Positions 7,089 to 14,178 of a DNA stretch of 17,497 nt are shown here, in pieces; the first letter of the stretch is position 1, and the number at the start of each line of letters is the position of its first letter. Made by a program: the position numbers and the translations under genes. Origin of the DNA: Saprospiraceae bacterium (GTDB lineage: Bacteria > Bacteroidota > Bacteroidia > Chitinophagales > Saprospiraceae); the NCBI GenBank assembly GCA_014379065.1, contig JACMMM010000241.1:1-17497 (forward strand). Reading direction: 5' to 3'. The notes below the pieces were generated by a model, which was not told the DNA's origin, ran no database searches, and saw only the letters and a list, made by a program, of their open reading frames with translations.

Positions 7089-7985
7089 TCAGGGCCTTAA
7101 AGAAGTATCCCTCCCGGCCATTTTATTTACTGTCCAAGCAAAAACACAGGCCGTCCAGAAGGAAAACATGGAATAAATCAGGGCGGGTTTTACCATTTCA
7201 GCATTGCCTAGCATATTGCCTGCGATGAGGAAGGCGAGGGTAGTGTTTTGCACCCCACTCTCCATCGCTGCCGTAAGCCTAGAGGCATGGGGCATCTTCA
7301 TATACCACAGGGCAAAATAGCCCGCAAACAAACACGCAGCATTTTGCAACAAACCAACTGGTAATATGAGCAGAATATCGTGCCCGTTTAGCCCAGTGCC
7401 ACCCACGCTCTCGCTTCCAAAAAGTTTGACAGCAAAGACAATGGCAAGCAGACCCAACATGACATATTTTGCCGGCTTACTGATGCGTTCGGCAAAGACA
7501 GGTCGCATCTTTCGGAGCAAAATCCCGAGAAAAGCGGGGATAATGGTGATAAAAAAGATGTGGCCCACCGTGTCCCAAAAAGGCAGGTGCAGGTCAGAGG
7601 ATTTGCTGAGGAAGATACTCAAGCCCATATTGACCACAATCGGGATGGAAAACAGGGTAAGGACACTGTTGACCGCTGTCAGTGAAAGCGAAAGTGCAAC
7701 ATTTCCCCGCCAGAGGTAGGTAAGAAACCCTGAAGTGGCGCCTCCCGGGCTGGCCGCAAGGATGATAAAACCTACTTTTACCTCTGCCGGGATGGGCAGC
7801 AGCAGCGTGATGATAAACGCAATGGTGGGCAACGCAATCATCTGAACCGTAAGCGCGGTAAAGAAGGCGCGTGGATGCCGTACTACGCGCATGAAATCGG
7901 CAAAAGTGAGTGACAAGCCCACGCCGAACATCACGAGTGCCAACACTGAACCAACAGAAAGATCGACGAAGAAAGCTGGGCTCAA
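7089..7985 (-). CDS. Bile acid:sodium symporter (BASS/SBF) family transporter
   Basis: A 298-residue inner-membrane carrier with about nine or ten hydrophobic spans. Conserved BASS features are ASPGGATSG (about 78-86), in the first half, and ESGVQN (242-247), the sodium-site motif EXGxQN, in the second. The family co-transports Na+ with organic anions such as bile acids, pantoate, pyruvate or other carboxylates; the substrate here cannot be told. No ATG exists near the N-terminus. The only sensible start is TTG at 7985, supported by a good promoter 25-55 bases upstream. The gene precedes the secreted amidohydrolase-like gene on the same strand with about 110 bases between likely starts and stop, so joint transcription is possible. 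Confidence 0.93.
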   Translation of the reverse strand: MSPAFFVDLSVGSVLALVMFGVGLSLTFADFMRVVRHPRAFFTALTVQMIALPTIAFIITLLLPIPAEVKVGFIILAASPGGATSGFLTYLWRGNVALSLSLTAVNSVLTLFSIPIVVNMGLSIFLSKSSDLHLPFWDTVGHIFFITIIPAFLGILLRKMRPVFAERISKPAKYVMLGLLAIVFAVKLFGSESVGGTGLNGHDILLILPVGLLQNAACLFAGYFALWYMKMPHASRLTAAMESGVQNTTLAFLIAGNMLGNAEMVKPALIYSMFSFWTACVFAWTVNKMAGRDTSLRP

Positions 7986-8010
7986 AAGAGAAAGAAGTTT
8001 TTTTTCAGCA

Positions 8011-8040
8011 CAAAAGTAAAACGCTGCGCCAGCTCTGCAA
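8011..8040 (-). promoter_or_regulatory. Bacteroidota-type promoter of the symporter gene
   Basis: Read on the minus strand, TTG (8040-8038), a 19-base spacer and TACTTTTG (8018-8011) match the TTG-N19-TAnnTTTG promoter pattern of Bacteroidota at both elements and in spacing. The expected start of transcription is near 8005, about 20 bases before the TTG start codon of the symporter. This supports that unusual start codon. Confidence 0.75.
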
Positions 8041-8099
8041 GTGTGTTAATTCTTTTCGGGCGATATTGCAGCGGAATAATGTCTTATGGTAATAAAATT

Positions 8100-8876
8100 A
8101 TGAAAATCAGTGCATTTTACCTTGCCGAAGGCATTCGGTTAAAGGCGTTAAAAGAGGCTTATGCCGGTTCGCTTTTGCAAGAAACCCCTTTTGAGCTCTT
8201 CTATCGTGTGGACGAAGACAGCTATTTCTATATTTTTGACTACGGTGCAGTAGTTTTTGCAAACATGGACGACACCGATATGAGCAAAAACCTCGCGTTG
8301 CTTCAAGCCATGTGCCTGCGTCCCTTAGCGGAGAAAATCCGCGACGATTTTGAAATTGTGCTAGGCCCCAACGAGCCCCTGCATTTTGGTTTTGACAGCC
8401 TCCGTTGTCCGCGCATCACGGAAGATGTTGCAAAAGTTGTCATGATGAACGTGGCACATTCCGTATCCATGGATTTCTATGCTCGACGGGTGGAGGAACT
8501 GCTGGCCGAAATCCACATTTTTACCAACCAAATGGAAAACGAAGGCACCATCCACATCAGTCGCTCCAACATGATCAAGTTTATTGGCCGGATGCTCAAC
8601 AGCAAAAACCGAATCATTGAAAACTTGTTCATTTTCGACAGTCCCGACCTAACCTGGGACGACGAATACCTCGACCGTATTCATCATGGGTTAGCGCGTA
8701 CTTTCGAGATTCAGAGCCGTTTTAAGGAAGTGGAATACACTTTTAAGGTAATCGAAGACAATCTTTCCGTGTTCCGCGAACTTTATCTGCACCGCGAGAG
8801 CAGCAAATTGGAATGGATTATCATTGCCCTCATCTGCATTGAAGTGGTAGATTTGATTTTGGGGAAAATTTTCTAA
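8100..8876 (+). CDS. DUF155 (RMND1/YagE-like) family protein with C-terminal membrane anchor
   Basis: This 258-residue protein matches the DUF155 family, related to yeast Rmd1 and human RMND1. N-terminal KISAFYLAEGIRLKALKEAY and YIFDYGAVVFANM (about 58-70) belong to the first half. The helical second half contains ARRVEELLAEIH, the DSPDLTWDD segment and FKVIEDNLSVFRELYLHRESSKLEW. A single C-terminal hydrophobic helix (about 236-256) should tail-anchor it in the inner membrane, as in relatives. The bacterial function is unknown. ATG at 8100 places the start where homologues begin; in-frame ATG at 8079 would add seven residues. It is transcribed divergently from the symporter, and its stop lies two bases from the stop of the convergent protease gene. 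Confidence 0.9.
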   Translation: MKISAFYLAEGIRLKALKEAYAGSLLQETPFELFYRVDEDSYFYIFDYGAVVFANMDDTDMSKNLALLQAMCLRPLAEKIRDDFEIVLGPNEPLHFGFDSLRCPRITEDVAKVVMMNVAHSVSMDFYARRVEELLAEIHIFTNQMENEGTIHISRSNMIKFIGRMLNSKNRIIENLFIFDSPDLTWDDEYLDRIHHGLARTFEIQSRFKEVEYTFKVIEDNLSVFRELYLHRESSKLEWIIIALICIEVVDLILGKIF

Positions 8877-8878
8877 AC

Positions 8879-10018
8879 CTATTTGCTTTCCTCCATCCGC
8901 ACAAAATAAGCCAACCCGGCCTCGTCAATAACTCCCAGCAGTGCACCCGAATCATCGGCCACAGCCACAATGCCGTAGCCACGTTGACGGATTAAACCAC
9001 TGACTTTCACCAGCGAGTCCTCCAAACCGACCACTTCGGCGCGTTGGGTATATTGGCTAATTTCGGTGGTCACATCGGGTTTTCGCATGGCGCGAACGAT
9101 GTCATCTTCTTCCAACATGCCTACCAGGCGGTCATTCACGTCAAAAACCAGAAAATGGCGTTCAAGTCCGTGACGCAGGGTTTCGATGGCCGTGAGCATC
9201 CAATCGTTGGAACGCAAATGGGTAAAATGAGGCCGCAGCACTTCGCGGGCTTTGTACCGAGAAAGCAGGTCTTCGGTCTGCACATTGTCGTTCTCGGCAC
9301 GTGCTGCGTATATCACGAATACGCCCAAAATACTGAGCATAAAGTCGCTGGTCCAAAGACCTCCAGCTACCAATATTAGCGCGATGGCTTGGCCCAGCCA
9401 TGCCGCAATTTTGGTGGCGCGGGGCCGCCCCAGCCACATGGAAAGCAAAGCCCGAAAAACCCGTCCCCCATCCATGGGAAAGGCCGGAATCATATTGAAA
9501 ATGACCAACACTACATTGGTGAAAGCCAAATAAATGAAAAAGTGAACCACCGGAGACATTAGATACCCCGATTCAGTTGCAATTTCTTGTCCAATATCCC
9601 TGGTCTGAATGGCGGAGATTAGCATTTCGCCAAAACCGCCTTCTTCGACGGTAAAACTTAACACCACAAGCAGCAAGGTCGCAATGACCACATTCACTGC
9701 TGGGCCAGCAATGGCCACTACAAATTCGTGAAAAGGTTTTTCGGGCATGCGTTCCAGCCGCGCTACCCCCCCGATGGGCATCAAAACGATGTCGCGGGTT
9801 TTCACGCCATAACGACGGGCAGCAATGGCATGTCCGTACTCATGAAGCAAAACACAAAGGAACAAGGACATAAAAAGCCCCGTCAGCCATACGGTTTGAA
9901 CGGCGCCAAGGCCCTCACTTTGGGCATGCCAAAGGATATAAAGGAAAATTAGGCCGAAAGTCCAGTGCAAAAAAACCGGTATACCAAGCCACGTAAAAAT
10001 TTTGAAAGATCCGCGCAT
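8879..10018 (-). CDS. Site-2 protease (M50 family) with C-terminal CBS pair
   Basis: A 379-residue intramembrane zinc metalloprotease. The zinc motif HEYGH (59-63) sits in an N-terminal hydrophobic segment. The third ligand is in NMIPAFPMDGGR (175-186), the family NPDG-type motif in which Asn-Met-Ile-Pro replaces the more usual Asn-Leu-Leu-Pro. About six spans are visible, then a soluble tail from about 255 with two CBS repeats (LRPHFTHLRSND onward), which in relatives bind adenine nucleotides and may gate the protease. Such enzymes cut membrane-spanning substrates such as anti-sigma factors; the substrate is unknown. ATG at 10018 begins the normal MRGSFKIFTWLGIPV. The open frame runs further upstream to 10195, but that part is cysteine-rich and not family-like. 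It lies downstream of the lipoprotein methyltransferase. Confidence 0.92.
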   Translation of the reverse strand: MRGSFKIFTWLGIPVFLHWTFGLIFLYILWHAQSEGLGAVQTVWLTGLFMSLFLCVLLHEYGHAIAARRYGVKTRDIVLMPIGGVARLERMPEKPFHEFVVAIAGPAVNVVIATLLLVVLSFTVEEGGFGEMLISAIQTRDIGQEIATESGYLMSPVVHFFIYLAFTNVVLVIFNMIPAFPMDGGRVFRALLSMWLGRPRATKIAAWLGQAIALILVAGGLWTSDFMLSILGVFVIYAARAENDNVQTEDLLSRYKAREVLRPHFTHLRSNDWMLTAIETLRHGLERHFLVFDVNDRLVGMLEEDDIVRAMRKPDVTTEISQYTQRAEVVGLEDSLVKVSGLIRQRGYGIVAVADDSGALLGVIDEAGLAYFVRMEESK

Positions 10019-10081
10019 TGAGCTAAGAGGTCGTGAGCGTCCCGCCAGCGTCCCTACCTTCGCTTCTGCTCCGTTAAAACT

Positions 10082-10147
10082 ATGGCAGATAAAAATGCAA
10101 TGGCAGATAAAAAGGCTTCGACAGGTAAGCGTGAGAAAGTTAGTTAG
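10082..10147 (+). CDS. Possible 21-residue Lys-rich micro-ORF or gene remnant
   Basis: In the gap between two minus-strand genes the plus strand encodes ATG and 20 further codons, MADKNAMADKKASTGKREKV then Ser. The first six codons are an 18-base tandem duplication of the next six (shared ATGGCAGATAAAAA at 10082 and 10100). A near-consensus -7 element TACCTTCG lies at 10055-10062. The basic start loosely resembles the Lys-rich N-terminal tail of some Bacteroidota cold-shock proteins, so it could be the stump of such a gene cut off by the neighbour at 10140. Chance is equally possible. I do not claim a function. Confidence 0.25.
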   Translation: MADKNAMADKKASTGKREKVS

Positions 10148-10868
10148 GTTTGATAGCAAGAATAATGTACTGGTAATCCAGCACATCTTTGTCAATTTTT
10201 GTAACCTTGAAGCCTGCAGCAGTTAGTTCGCGCTCCACTTGGGCGAGCGATACCTTGTACTCGTCAGGAGGCCCCACCGGCAAGTTGTTTTTCTTAAAAT
10301 CAATGATCAGTAATTGGCCCCCCGGGGCAATGCCTTTGCTGAGCGTTTTGAGGTATTGAACGCGATTTTCGATGTAACCATAAGTGTTTACGATCACCAC
10401 ATTGTCCGCTTCTTCCGGCTGGAGGAGCGGATCGTCGAACTTGGCAAGGCGGCTCTCGAAACGGTCGCGGTACACGGCAGGAAGCCGCACTTTGACACTG
10501 TCGAGGAAATTGATAAATCGCGGATCAATGTCAATACCGATCACCTTTTTTGCTTTTGGCACCAATCGGAAAGTAAAATAGCCCGTTCCGGCACCGATAT
10601 CTGCCACGGTTTCGTCTTTGATATCGCCGAGAAAAGAAATAACCAATTCGGGTTTTTGCCAAATTCCCCGATCCTTATCCTCAAAATCTGCCACCAGGCT
10701 CTCAAAATTTCCTGCGCCTGATTTGGGCAAGGGTAGCGGCTCGGAAACCGTAGTGGCCGGAGCAGGCTTTTCCCGGAAAAGCGCAGGATCGTCGGTGCTG
10801 GGTCGAGGTTCGTTATTACACGAAACAAAAGCAGCCGATAAGAAGAGGAAAGTAGCAATGTGCCTCAT
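10140..10868 (-). CDS. Lipoprotein with class I SAM-methyltransferase domain
   Basis: This 242-residue protein begins with a lipoprotein signal peptide (hydrophobic 4-15, then FVSC with Cys17 as the lipidation site) and a Pro/Ser-rich linker to about 50. A Rossmann methyltransferase domain follows. Motif I is TVADIGAGTGYFT (about 87-99), the acidic end of strand 2 is VIGIDID (109-115), motif II lies near NVVIVNTYGYI, and LLIIDFKK falls near 190. The segment DRGIWQKPELVI just before motif I is typical of a Bacteroidota group of such proteins. The acceptor substrate is unknown. Export of a SAM-dependent enzyme is unexpected, because SAM is cytosolic. A TAnnTTTG element lies about 30 bases upstream of ATG 10868. 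The site-2 protease gene follows on the same strand about 120 bases on. Confidence 0.87.
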   Translation of the reverse strand: MRHIATFLFLSAAFVSCNNEPRPSTDDPALFREKPAPATTVSEPLPLPKSGAGNFESLVADFEDKDRGIWQKPELVISFLGDIKDETVADIGAGTGYFTFRLVPKAKKVIGIDIDPRFINFLDSVKVRLPAVYRDRFESRLAKFDDPLLQPEEADNVVIVNTYGYIENRVQYLKTLSKGIAPGGQLLIIDFKKNNLPVGPPDEYKVSLAQVERELTAAGFKVTKIDKDVLDYQYIILAIKPN

Positions 10869-10897
10869 GTGTCAGGTGGGTGGGGACTAAACTGCGA

Positions 10898-10905
10898 CAA
10901 ATGTA
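10898..10905 (-). promoter_or_regulatory. Bacteroidota -7 element (TACATTTG) before the lipoprotein gene
   Basis: On the minus strand TACATTTG fits TAnnTTTG. Its distance to the ATG at 10868 would give a leader of roughly 25 bases. No TTG is present at the usual upstream spacing, so the call rests on one element and its position. Confidence 0.45.
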
Positions 10906-10983
10906 GGAAGACCACATCGAACGCTGATGAAAAGTTGACGAGGTAGAAAGTTTAGACGACCGAAAAAACGCTAAAGAGCCAAC

Positions 10984-10991
10984 TATCTTTG
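10984..10991 (+). promoter_or_regulatory. Bacteroidota -7 element (TATCTTTG) before the ligase gene
   Basis: TATCTTTG fits TAnnTTTG. Transcription from it would start near 10997 and produce a leader of about 100 bases that contains the whole 85-base palindrome before the ATG at 11097. No upstream TTG at 17-23 bases was found. Confidence 0.45.
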
Positions 10992-11013
10992 CGCGGGAAG
11001 AAATCGCCTGCCA

Positions 11014-11098
11014 ATTCTTTTTTGCTGCCCGAACCCTCTACTCATCCGATGACTCAGAGTCATCGGATGAGTAGAGGGTTCGGGCAGCAAAAAAGAAT
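11014..11098. repeat. 85-base perfect palindrome (42-bp arms) ending on a start codon
   Basis: Bases 11014-11055 are exactly complementary to 11057-11098 around a single central A at 11056. The arms include a T6/A6 run, GCTGCCCGAACCCTC and a GATGACTC tip. The right arm ends inside the ATG (11097-11099) of the O-antigen ligase gene. In RNA it would form one long uninterrupted hairpin in the leader. No target-site duplication is seen at the edges. It could be a regulatory hairpin, a palindromic repeat element, or an assembly fold-back. Confidence 0.9.
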
Positions 11099-12419
11099 GT
11101 TCCATTCAAACCTTCCCTATAAAAATTTGAGAGTCAATATTCTAAAACCAATTTCCACGCCCTCTGGACTAGCTTTTTGGTCGGCCAATTTGCTCATAGT
11201 AAGCATGGTGCTGTCGCCTTTCCTGCTTTCCGTCAGCATGTGGTTTCTGGTGTTTGCGGCTTGGTGGCATACGGCACAAACCCTGCAAGCCTCCCTGCGT
11301 TTGCCGCAAACGTGGTGGGAGGTATTGAAAGTTTCATTTGTTCGATTCTTCCAACGTCGCGAACTTGCTGTGTTGACACTACTGCTACTTGCCCCGGCTC
11401 TTAGTTTTTTTTGGTCTGACGATAAAGCCTACTGGCTGCGGCTAGTGCAGACGCGGTTGCCGTTTCTGGTGCTCCCTTGGGCTTTTGCCAACCTCCCTAC
11501 CCTATCGGAAAAGCAATGGAAATCAGTGCTTTATCTTTTGGTGTGGTTCATGGCGGGTATGTGCATTGCGGTCGGGATCAATTTTTTATTGCATTTTGAT
11601 ACCATCATTGAAGGGCTTGGGCGGGGAAATCCGGTGCCGGTGCCACGTTCTCACGTTCGATTTAGCCTTGTGTTGGCCACCGCTATTATTTCGGGCGGGT
11701 GGCTGTGGCAGCAAGGCTTCTGGCTGTGGCGACCTTGGGAGCGGAAAGCCTTGGCTGCAGGGGTAGTGTTTTTGTTTGTTTTTATTCATGTGCTATCTGT
11801 GCGCAGTGGTTTGTTCTCATTGTACGCTGCCTTGTTTTTTGCCTTGATTAGGTATGTTTGGCTGAGCAAAAAATGGTTGGCAGGATTTGCCGCGCTCAGC
11901 GTGCTCGTGGGAGGATTGTGGATCGCCAGCGAGACCGTCCCGAGCCTGAAAATGCGCATTGCCTACATGAAATACGACTGGGAGCGCTTCAATACGCATG
12001 ACGATGGACATCTCTACTCCGATGCCGTGCGCTGGATATCCCTTCAGTCCGGCTGGCGTTTGTGGCAACAAAACCCCATCCTCGGCACTGGTGCCGGCGA
12101 CTTGCTCAGCGAGACAAAGCGCATCACCGCAGCGTTGTTTCCCAGTTACTCTCAAGAGACCCGGCTGCCACACAATCAGTTCCTGTTTATCATGGCCAGC
12201 ACAGGACTTTTTGGCCTGATAATCAGTCTCATGGCGTTCTTTTGGCTAGTTTATGCGGGTCGCAAAAACTCCCTGTTCCTGACATTTCAAGTCATGGCGT
12301 TCGCGTCGTTCCTCATAGAATGTACGATTGAAAATGCGATTGGGGTGGCTTGGTTTCTGTTTTATTCTTTATGGTTCTTATCATGCACGCAAAAAAATCA
12401 TTCGGCCAGCATTTCCTGA
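11097..12419 (+). CDS. O-antigen ligase / polymerase family membrane protein (Wzy_C type)
   Basis: A 440-residue inner-membrane protein with about ten to twelve hydrophobic spans and one large polar loop near residues 280-360. The Wzy_C signature is visible: SVRSGLFSLYAALF in a helix, then the loop containing NPILGTGAGDLLSET and RLPHNQFLFIMASTGLFGL. Such proteins join or polymerise lipid-linked glycans at the periplasmic face, as in O-antigen ligation, capsule polymerisation or protein glycosylation; which one applies here is not determinable. ATG at 11097 is chosen because earlier in-frame codons (from TTG 10989) would translate the palindrome and give an unlikely N-terminus. Its 3' end overlaps rsmA by 37 bases, so the two are transcribed together. 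Confidence 0.88.
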   Translation: MFHSNLPYKNLRVNILKPISTPSGLAFWSANLLIVSMVLSPFLLSVSMWFLVFAAWWHTAQTLQASLRLPQTWWEVLKVSFVRFFQRRELAVLTLLLLAPALSFFWSDDKAYWLRLVQTRLPFLVLPWAFANLPTLSEKQWKSVLYLLVWFMAGMCIAVGINFLLHFDTIIEGLGRGNPVPVPRSHVRFSLVLATAIISGGWLWQQGFWLWRPWERKALAAGVVFLFVFIHVLSVRSGLFSLYAALFFALIRYVWLSKKWLAGFAALSVLVGGLWIASETVPSLKMRIAYMKYDWERFNTHDDGHLYSDAVRWISLQSGWRLWQQNPILGTGAGDLLSETKRITAALFPSYSQETRLPHNQFLFIMASTGLFGLIISLMAFFWLVYAGRKNSLFLTFQVMAFASFLIECTIENAIGVAWFLFYSLWFLSCTQKNHSASIS

Positions 12420-13147
12420 AAGACGAAAACATCGCCGAGCGCATCGCCAATGGCCTGTTGCAAGCGGAACAAATTGGCCTTGTCCTCGAAGTCGGCCCCG
12501 GCATGGGCATGTTGACCAAATACCTGCTCGGCCACAAGGAATATGAAACTTTTGCCGTGGAGGCCGACCGCGATATGGTGGAATATTTGGGGAAAAAATT
12601 TCCAGCTTTCGCTCAAAAGCACCTGATTCCCAAAGACTTCCTCGATTTTGATGCGCCCGCTTACTTTGGGGAAAAACAATTTTGCCTCATCGGAAACTAC
12701 CCGTACAACATCTCTTCCCAAATCCTTTTCCGACTCTTGGATTGGCGCAACCAAGTCCCTGAAATGGTCGGGATGTTCCAGAAAGAAGTGGCAGATCGCA
12801 TTGTTTCCAAGCCGGGTTCAAGAGTTTATGGTATCACTAGTGTTTTGGCCCAGGCATTTTACCAAACAGAGTATCTCTTTACGGTGGAAGCCAGTGCTTT
12901 CAACCCGCCGCCTAAAGTGGTCTCTGCCGTCATTCGGCTTACCCGCAAAGAAAACTTCACATTGGGTTGCGACGAAAAACGCTTCAAAACCATCGTGAAA
13001 ACAGCCTTTGGCCAGCGCCGAAAAATGCTGCGCAACACGCTCAAGCCATTCTTTGACAACGACTTACTGATGAGCGACCCGTATTTTGAAAAACGACCCG
13101 AAACGCTGGGCTGGGAGGAATATGTAGAATTGGTAAATAGAACTTAG
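12383..13147 (+). CDS. rsmA: 16S rRNA dimethyladenosine transferase (RsmA/KsgA)
   Basis: A 254-residue cytosolic enzyme that dimethylates two adjacent adenosines in helix 45 of 16S rRNA late in small-subunit assembly, using SAM. Seen here: KKSFGQHFLKDENIAERI (4-21), SAM motif I VLEVGPGMG (35-43), the acidic VEAD (60-63), the catalytic NYPYNIS (106-112, the family NxPYNxS), and FNPPPKVVSAVIRL followed by GQRRKMLRNTLK in the C-terminal domain. Start ATG 12383 gives the family's usual short head; ATGs at 12350 and 12371 would add a hydrophobic head that belongs to the overlapping ligase frame. The 37-base overlap suggests translational coupling to the ligase gene. A repeat array follows its stop. 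Confidence 0.96.
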   Translation: MHAKKSFGQHFLKDENIAERIANGLLQAEQIGLVLEVGPGMGMLTKYLLGHKEYETFAVEADRDMVEYLGKKFPAFAQKHLIPKDFLDFDAPAYFGEKQFCLIGNYPYNISSQILFRLLDWRNQVPEMVGMFQKEVADRIVSKPGSRVYGITSVLAQAFYQTEYLFTVEASAFNPPPKVVSAVIRLTRKENFTLGCDEKRFKTIVKTAFGQRRKMLRNTLKPFFDNDLLMSDPYFEKRPETLGWEEYVELVNRT

Positions 13148-13256
13148 GTCATTGGGGTCATTAGTCGTCATTAGGTCATTAATCGTCATTGATCATTAAA
13201 TTTTTAAAAATGACCCCAATGACGACTAATGACCTAATGACGATTAATGACCTGGA
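13148..13256. repeat. GTCATT-type repeat array with inverted halves
   Basis: About 100 bases between rsmA and the next gene are built from short GTCATT(A/G) units on the left half and their reverse complement AATGAC on the right half, with an AT-rich centre containing ATTTTTAAAAAT. The longest exact inverted pair I can align is 18 bases, AGGTCATTAATCGTCATT (13173-13190) with its complement at 13236-13253; a 16-base pair around GTCATTAGTCGTCATT also exists. The RNA could fold in several registers, and the array might act as a terminator. Confidence 0.75.
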
Positions 13257-13259
13257 ATT

Positions 13260-13607
13260 ATGAAAGAACAACCCACCTACTACGATCTCGTCTACGCCGT
13301 GGTGCGTCAGGTGCCCCGTGGCCGCGTCACCAACTACGGCGCCATCGCCGATTTTATCGCGCTGGGCTCTTCGCGCATGGTCGGTTGGGCATTGAACAAC
13401 TGCCACCACATGGATGGTGTGCCTGCGCACCGTGTGGTGAACAGGAAAGGCGAATTGAGCGGACGGCATCACTTCGCGACGCCAACGCTCATGCAGGAAT
13501 TGCTTGAAAGTGAGGGTGTTAGTGTTGAAAATGATTGTGTGGTGGATTTTAAGCGCTTGTTTTGGCATCCCAGCGAACTGGGCGAAAACTGGGAAGCGTT
13601 TGATTGA
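13260..13607 (+). CDS. MGMT-family alkyltransferase-like (ATL) protein, no catalytic Cys
   Basis: A 115-residue protein with only the DNA-binding, active-site half of O6-alkylguanine-DNA alkyltransferase. Seen: YDLVYAVVRQVPRGRVTNYGAIADFI (8-33), the helix-turn-helix region SSRMVGWALNN (37-47) with the Arg finger equivalent near Arg39, and the active-site loop VPAHRVVNRKGELSG. In true transferases this loop reads PCHRV; here Ala56 replaces the Cys, so it cannot accept alkyl groups. ATL proteins with Trp or Ala at this site bind O6-alkylguanine and mark it for nucleotide excision repair. ATG 13260 directly follows the repeat array. The role is taken from the family. Confidence 0.93.
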   Translation: MKEQPTYYDLVYAVVRQVPRGRVTNYGAIADFIALGSSRMVGWALNNCHHMDGVPAHRVVNRKGELSGRHHFATPTLMQELLESEGVSVENDCVVDFKRLFWHPSELGENWEAFD

Positions 13608-13667
13608 CATTGGACATTAATTTCGCTTGCTTTATCCATTTCAAAAGAATCATTTCTGATTCCAATT

Positions 13668-13675
13668 TAATTTTG
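13668..13675 (+). promoter_or_regulatory. Bacteroidota -7 element (TAATTTTG) before the His/Cys-rich gene
   Basis: TAATTTTG fits TAnnTTTG and lies 18 bases before the TTG start codon proposed at 13694. A second, looser T-rich copy (TATTTTTTG) lies at 13688-13696. No TTG at the usual upstream spacing was found. Confidence 0.45.
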
Positions 13676-13693
13676 CCCTAGAAAGATTATTTT

Positions 13694-14056
13694 TTGCAGC
13701 AAAACTGGTCATATCGGCGCGTCTGCGCATGGGCATTGATGCTCCTTTTCACGGCCTTCTGGTCGCTGAAAACGGTGCACGTGCTTGTGCTACACCACCA
13801 CAACCCGTCCGAACACCCTGTTTGCGAACTCGCACATGACCAACAGGGCACGCACATCCACGACGAACGCTGGGCCAGTGAAAATTGCTCGCTTTGCGCT
13901 TTTGTGGTTTCGGCCTCTGACTCTTTTTCGCTTCCAGTATTTCCTGCCCTTCTTCCTAAACTTCCCGAATCGGAATCGCCCGTTTTCTATTTAGCGCCTG
14001 CTTTTTCTAAAAAAGCCTGCGATTCCACTATGCGCAGAGGGCCACCTTGTGCTTGA
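13694..14056 (+). CDS. Small His/Cys-rich membrane-anchored protein, partner of TonB receptor
   Basis: A 120-residue protein with one N-terminal hydrophobic helix (about 11-33) and then a segment dense in possible metal ligands: HHH (34-36), His41, Cys44, His48, HIH (54-56) and CSLC (65-68). A second hydrophobic patch follows at 69-90, and the tail ends RRGPPCA. This layout resembles short uncharacterised Bacteroidota proteins found upstream of TonB-dependent receptors and, loosely, DUF2946 proteins; I cannot name a family with certainty. The frame has no ATG near its start. TTG 13694 is the only start that keeps the helix, just behind a TAnnTTTG element; ATG 13739 would cut into it. The likely place is the periplasmic face of the inner membrane. 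A metal-binding role is inference. Confidence 0.7.
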   Translation: MQQNWSYRRVCAWALMLLFTAFWSLKTVHVLVLHHHNPSEHPVCELAHDQQGTHIHDERWASENCSLCAFVVSASDSFSLPVFPALLPKLPESESPVFYLAPAFSKKACDSTMRRGPPCA

Positions 14057-14076
14057 GTTTTCTTTTACCAAGATTC

Positions 14077-14091
14077 CGTCCCTCTGGGACG
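14077..14091. repeat. Short GC-rich hairpin (6-bp stem, 3-base loop)
   Basis: CGTCCC-TCT-GGGACG forms a perfect stem 20 bases after the stop of the His/Cys-rich gene and before the receptor. No T run follows, so a rho-independent terminator is doubtful. It may be an RNA-processing or attenuation hairpin, or one copy of a small dispersed repeat. Confidence 0.45.
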
Positions 14092-14178
14092 CCTACTAAC
14101 TCAATTGCTGGAGGCTTGTGTAGCATTGGCTGCTGCTTTCTGGCTTTTCTATTCTGGTTATTCAATCATCCTCATCGC

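Noticed and set aside
10019..10195. N-terminal extension of the site-2 protease by 59 codons
   Set aside because: The extension is Cys-rich, crosses the 3' end of the upstream gene, and the family-like sequence begins at ATG 10018.
13148..13256. CRISPR array
   Set aside because: The repeats are only 6-9 bases, inverted in the second half, and have no unique spacers of regular length and no cas genes nearby.
14047..14178. N-terminal extension of the TonB receptor by 44 codons
   Set aside because: A normal signal peptide starts at ATG 14179; the extension contains the GC hairpin and overlaps the previous gene's end.
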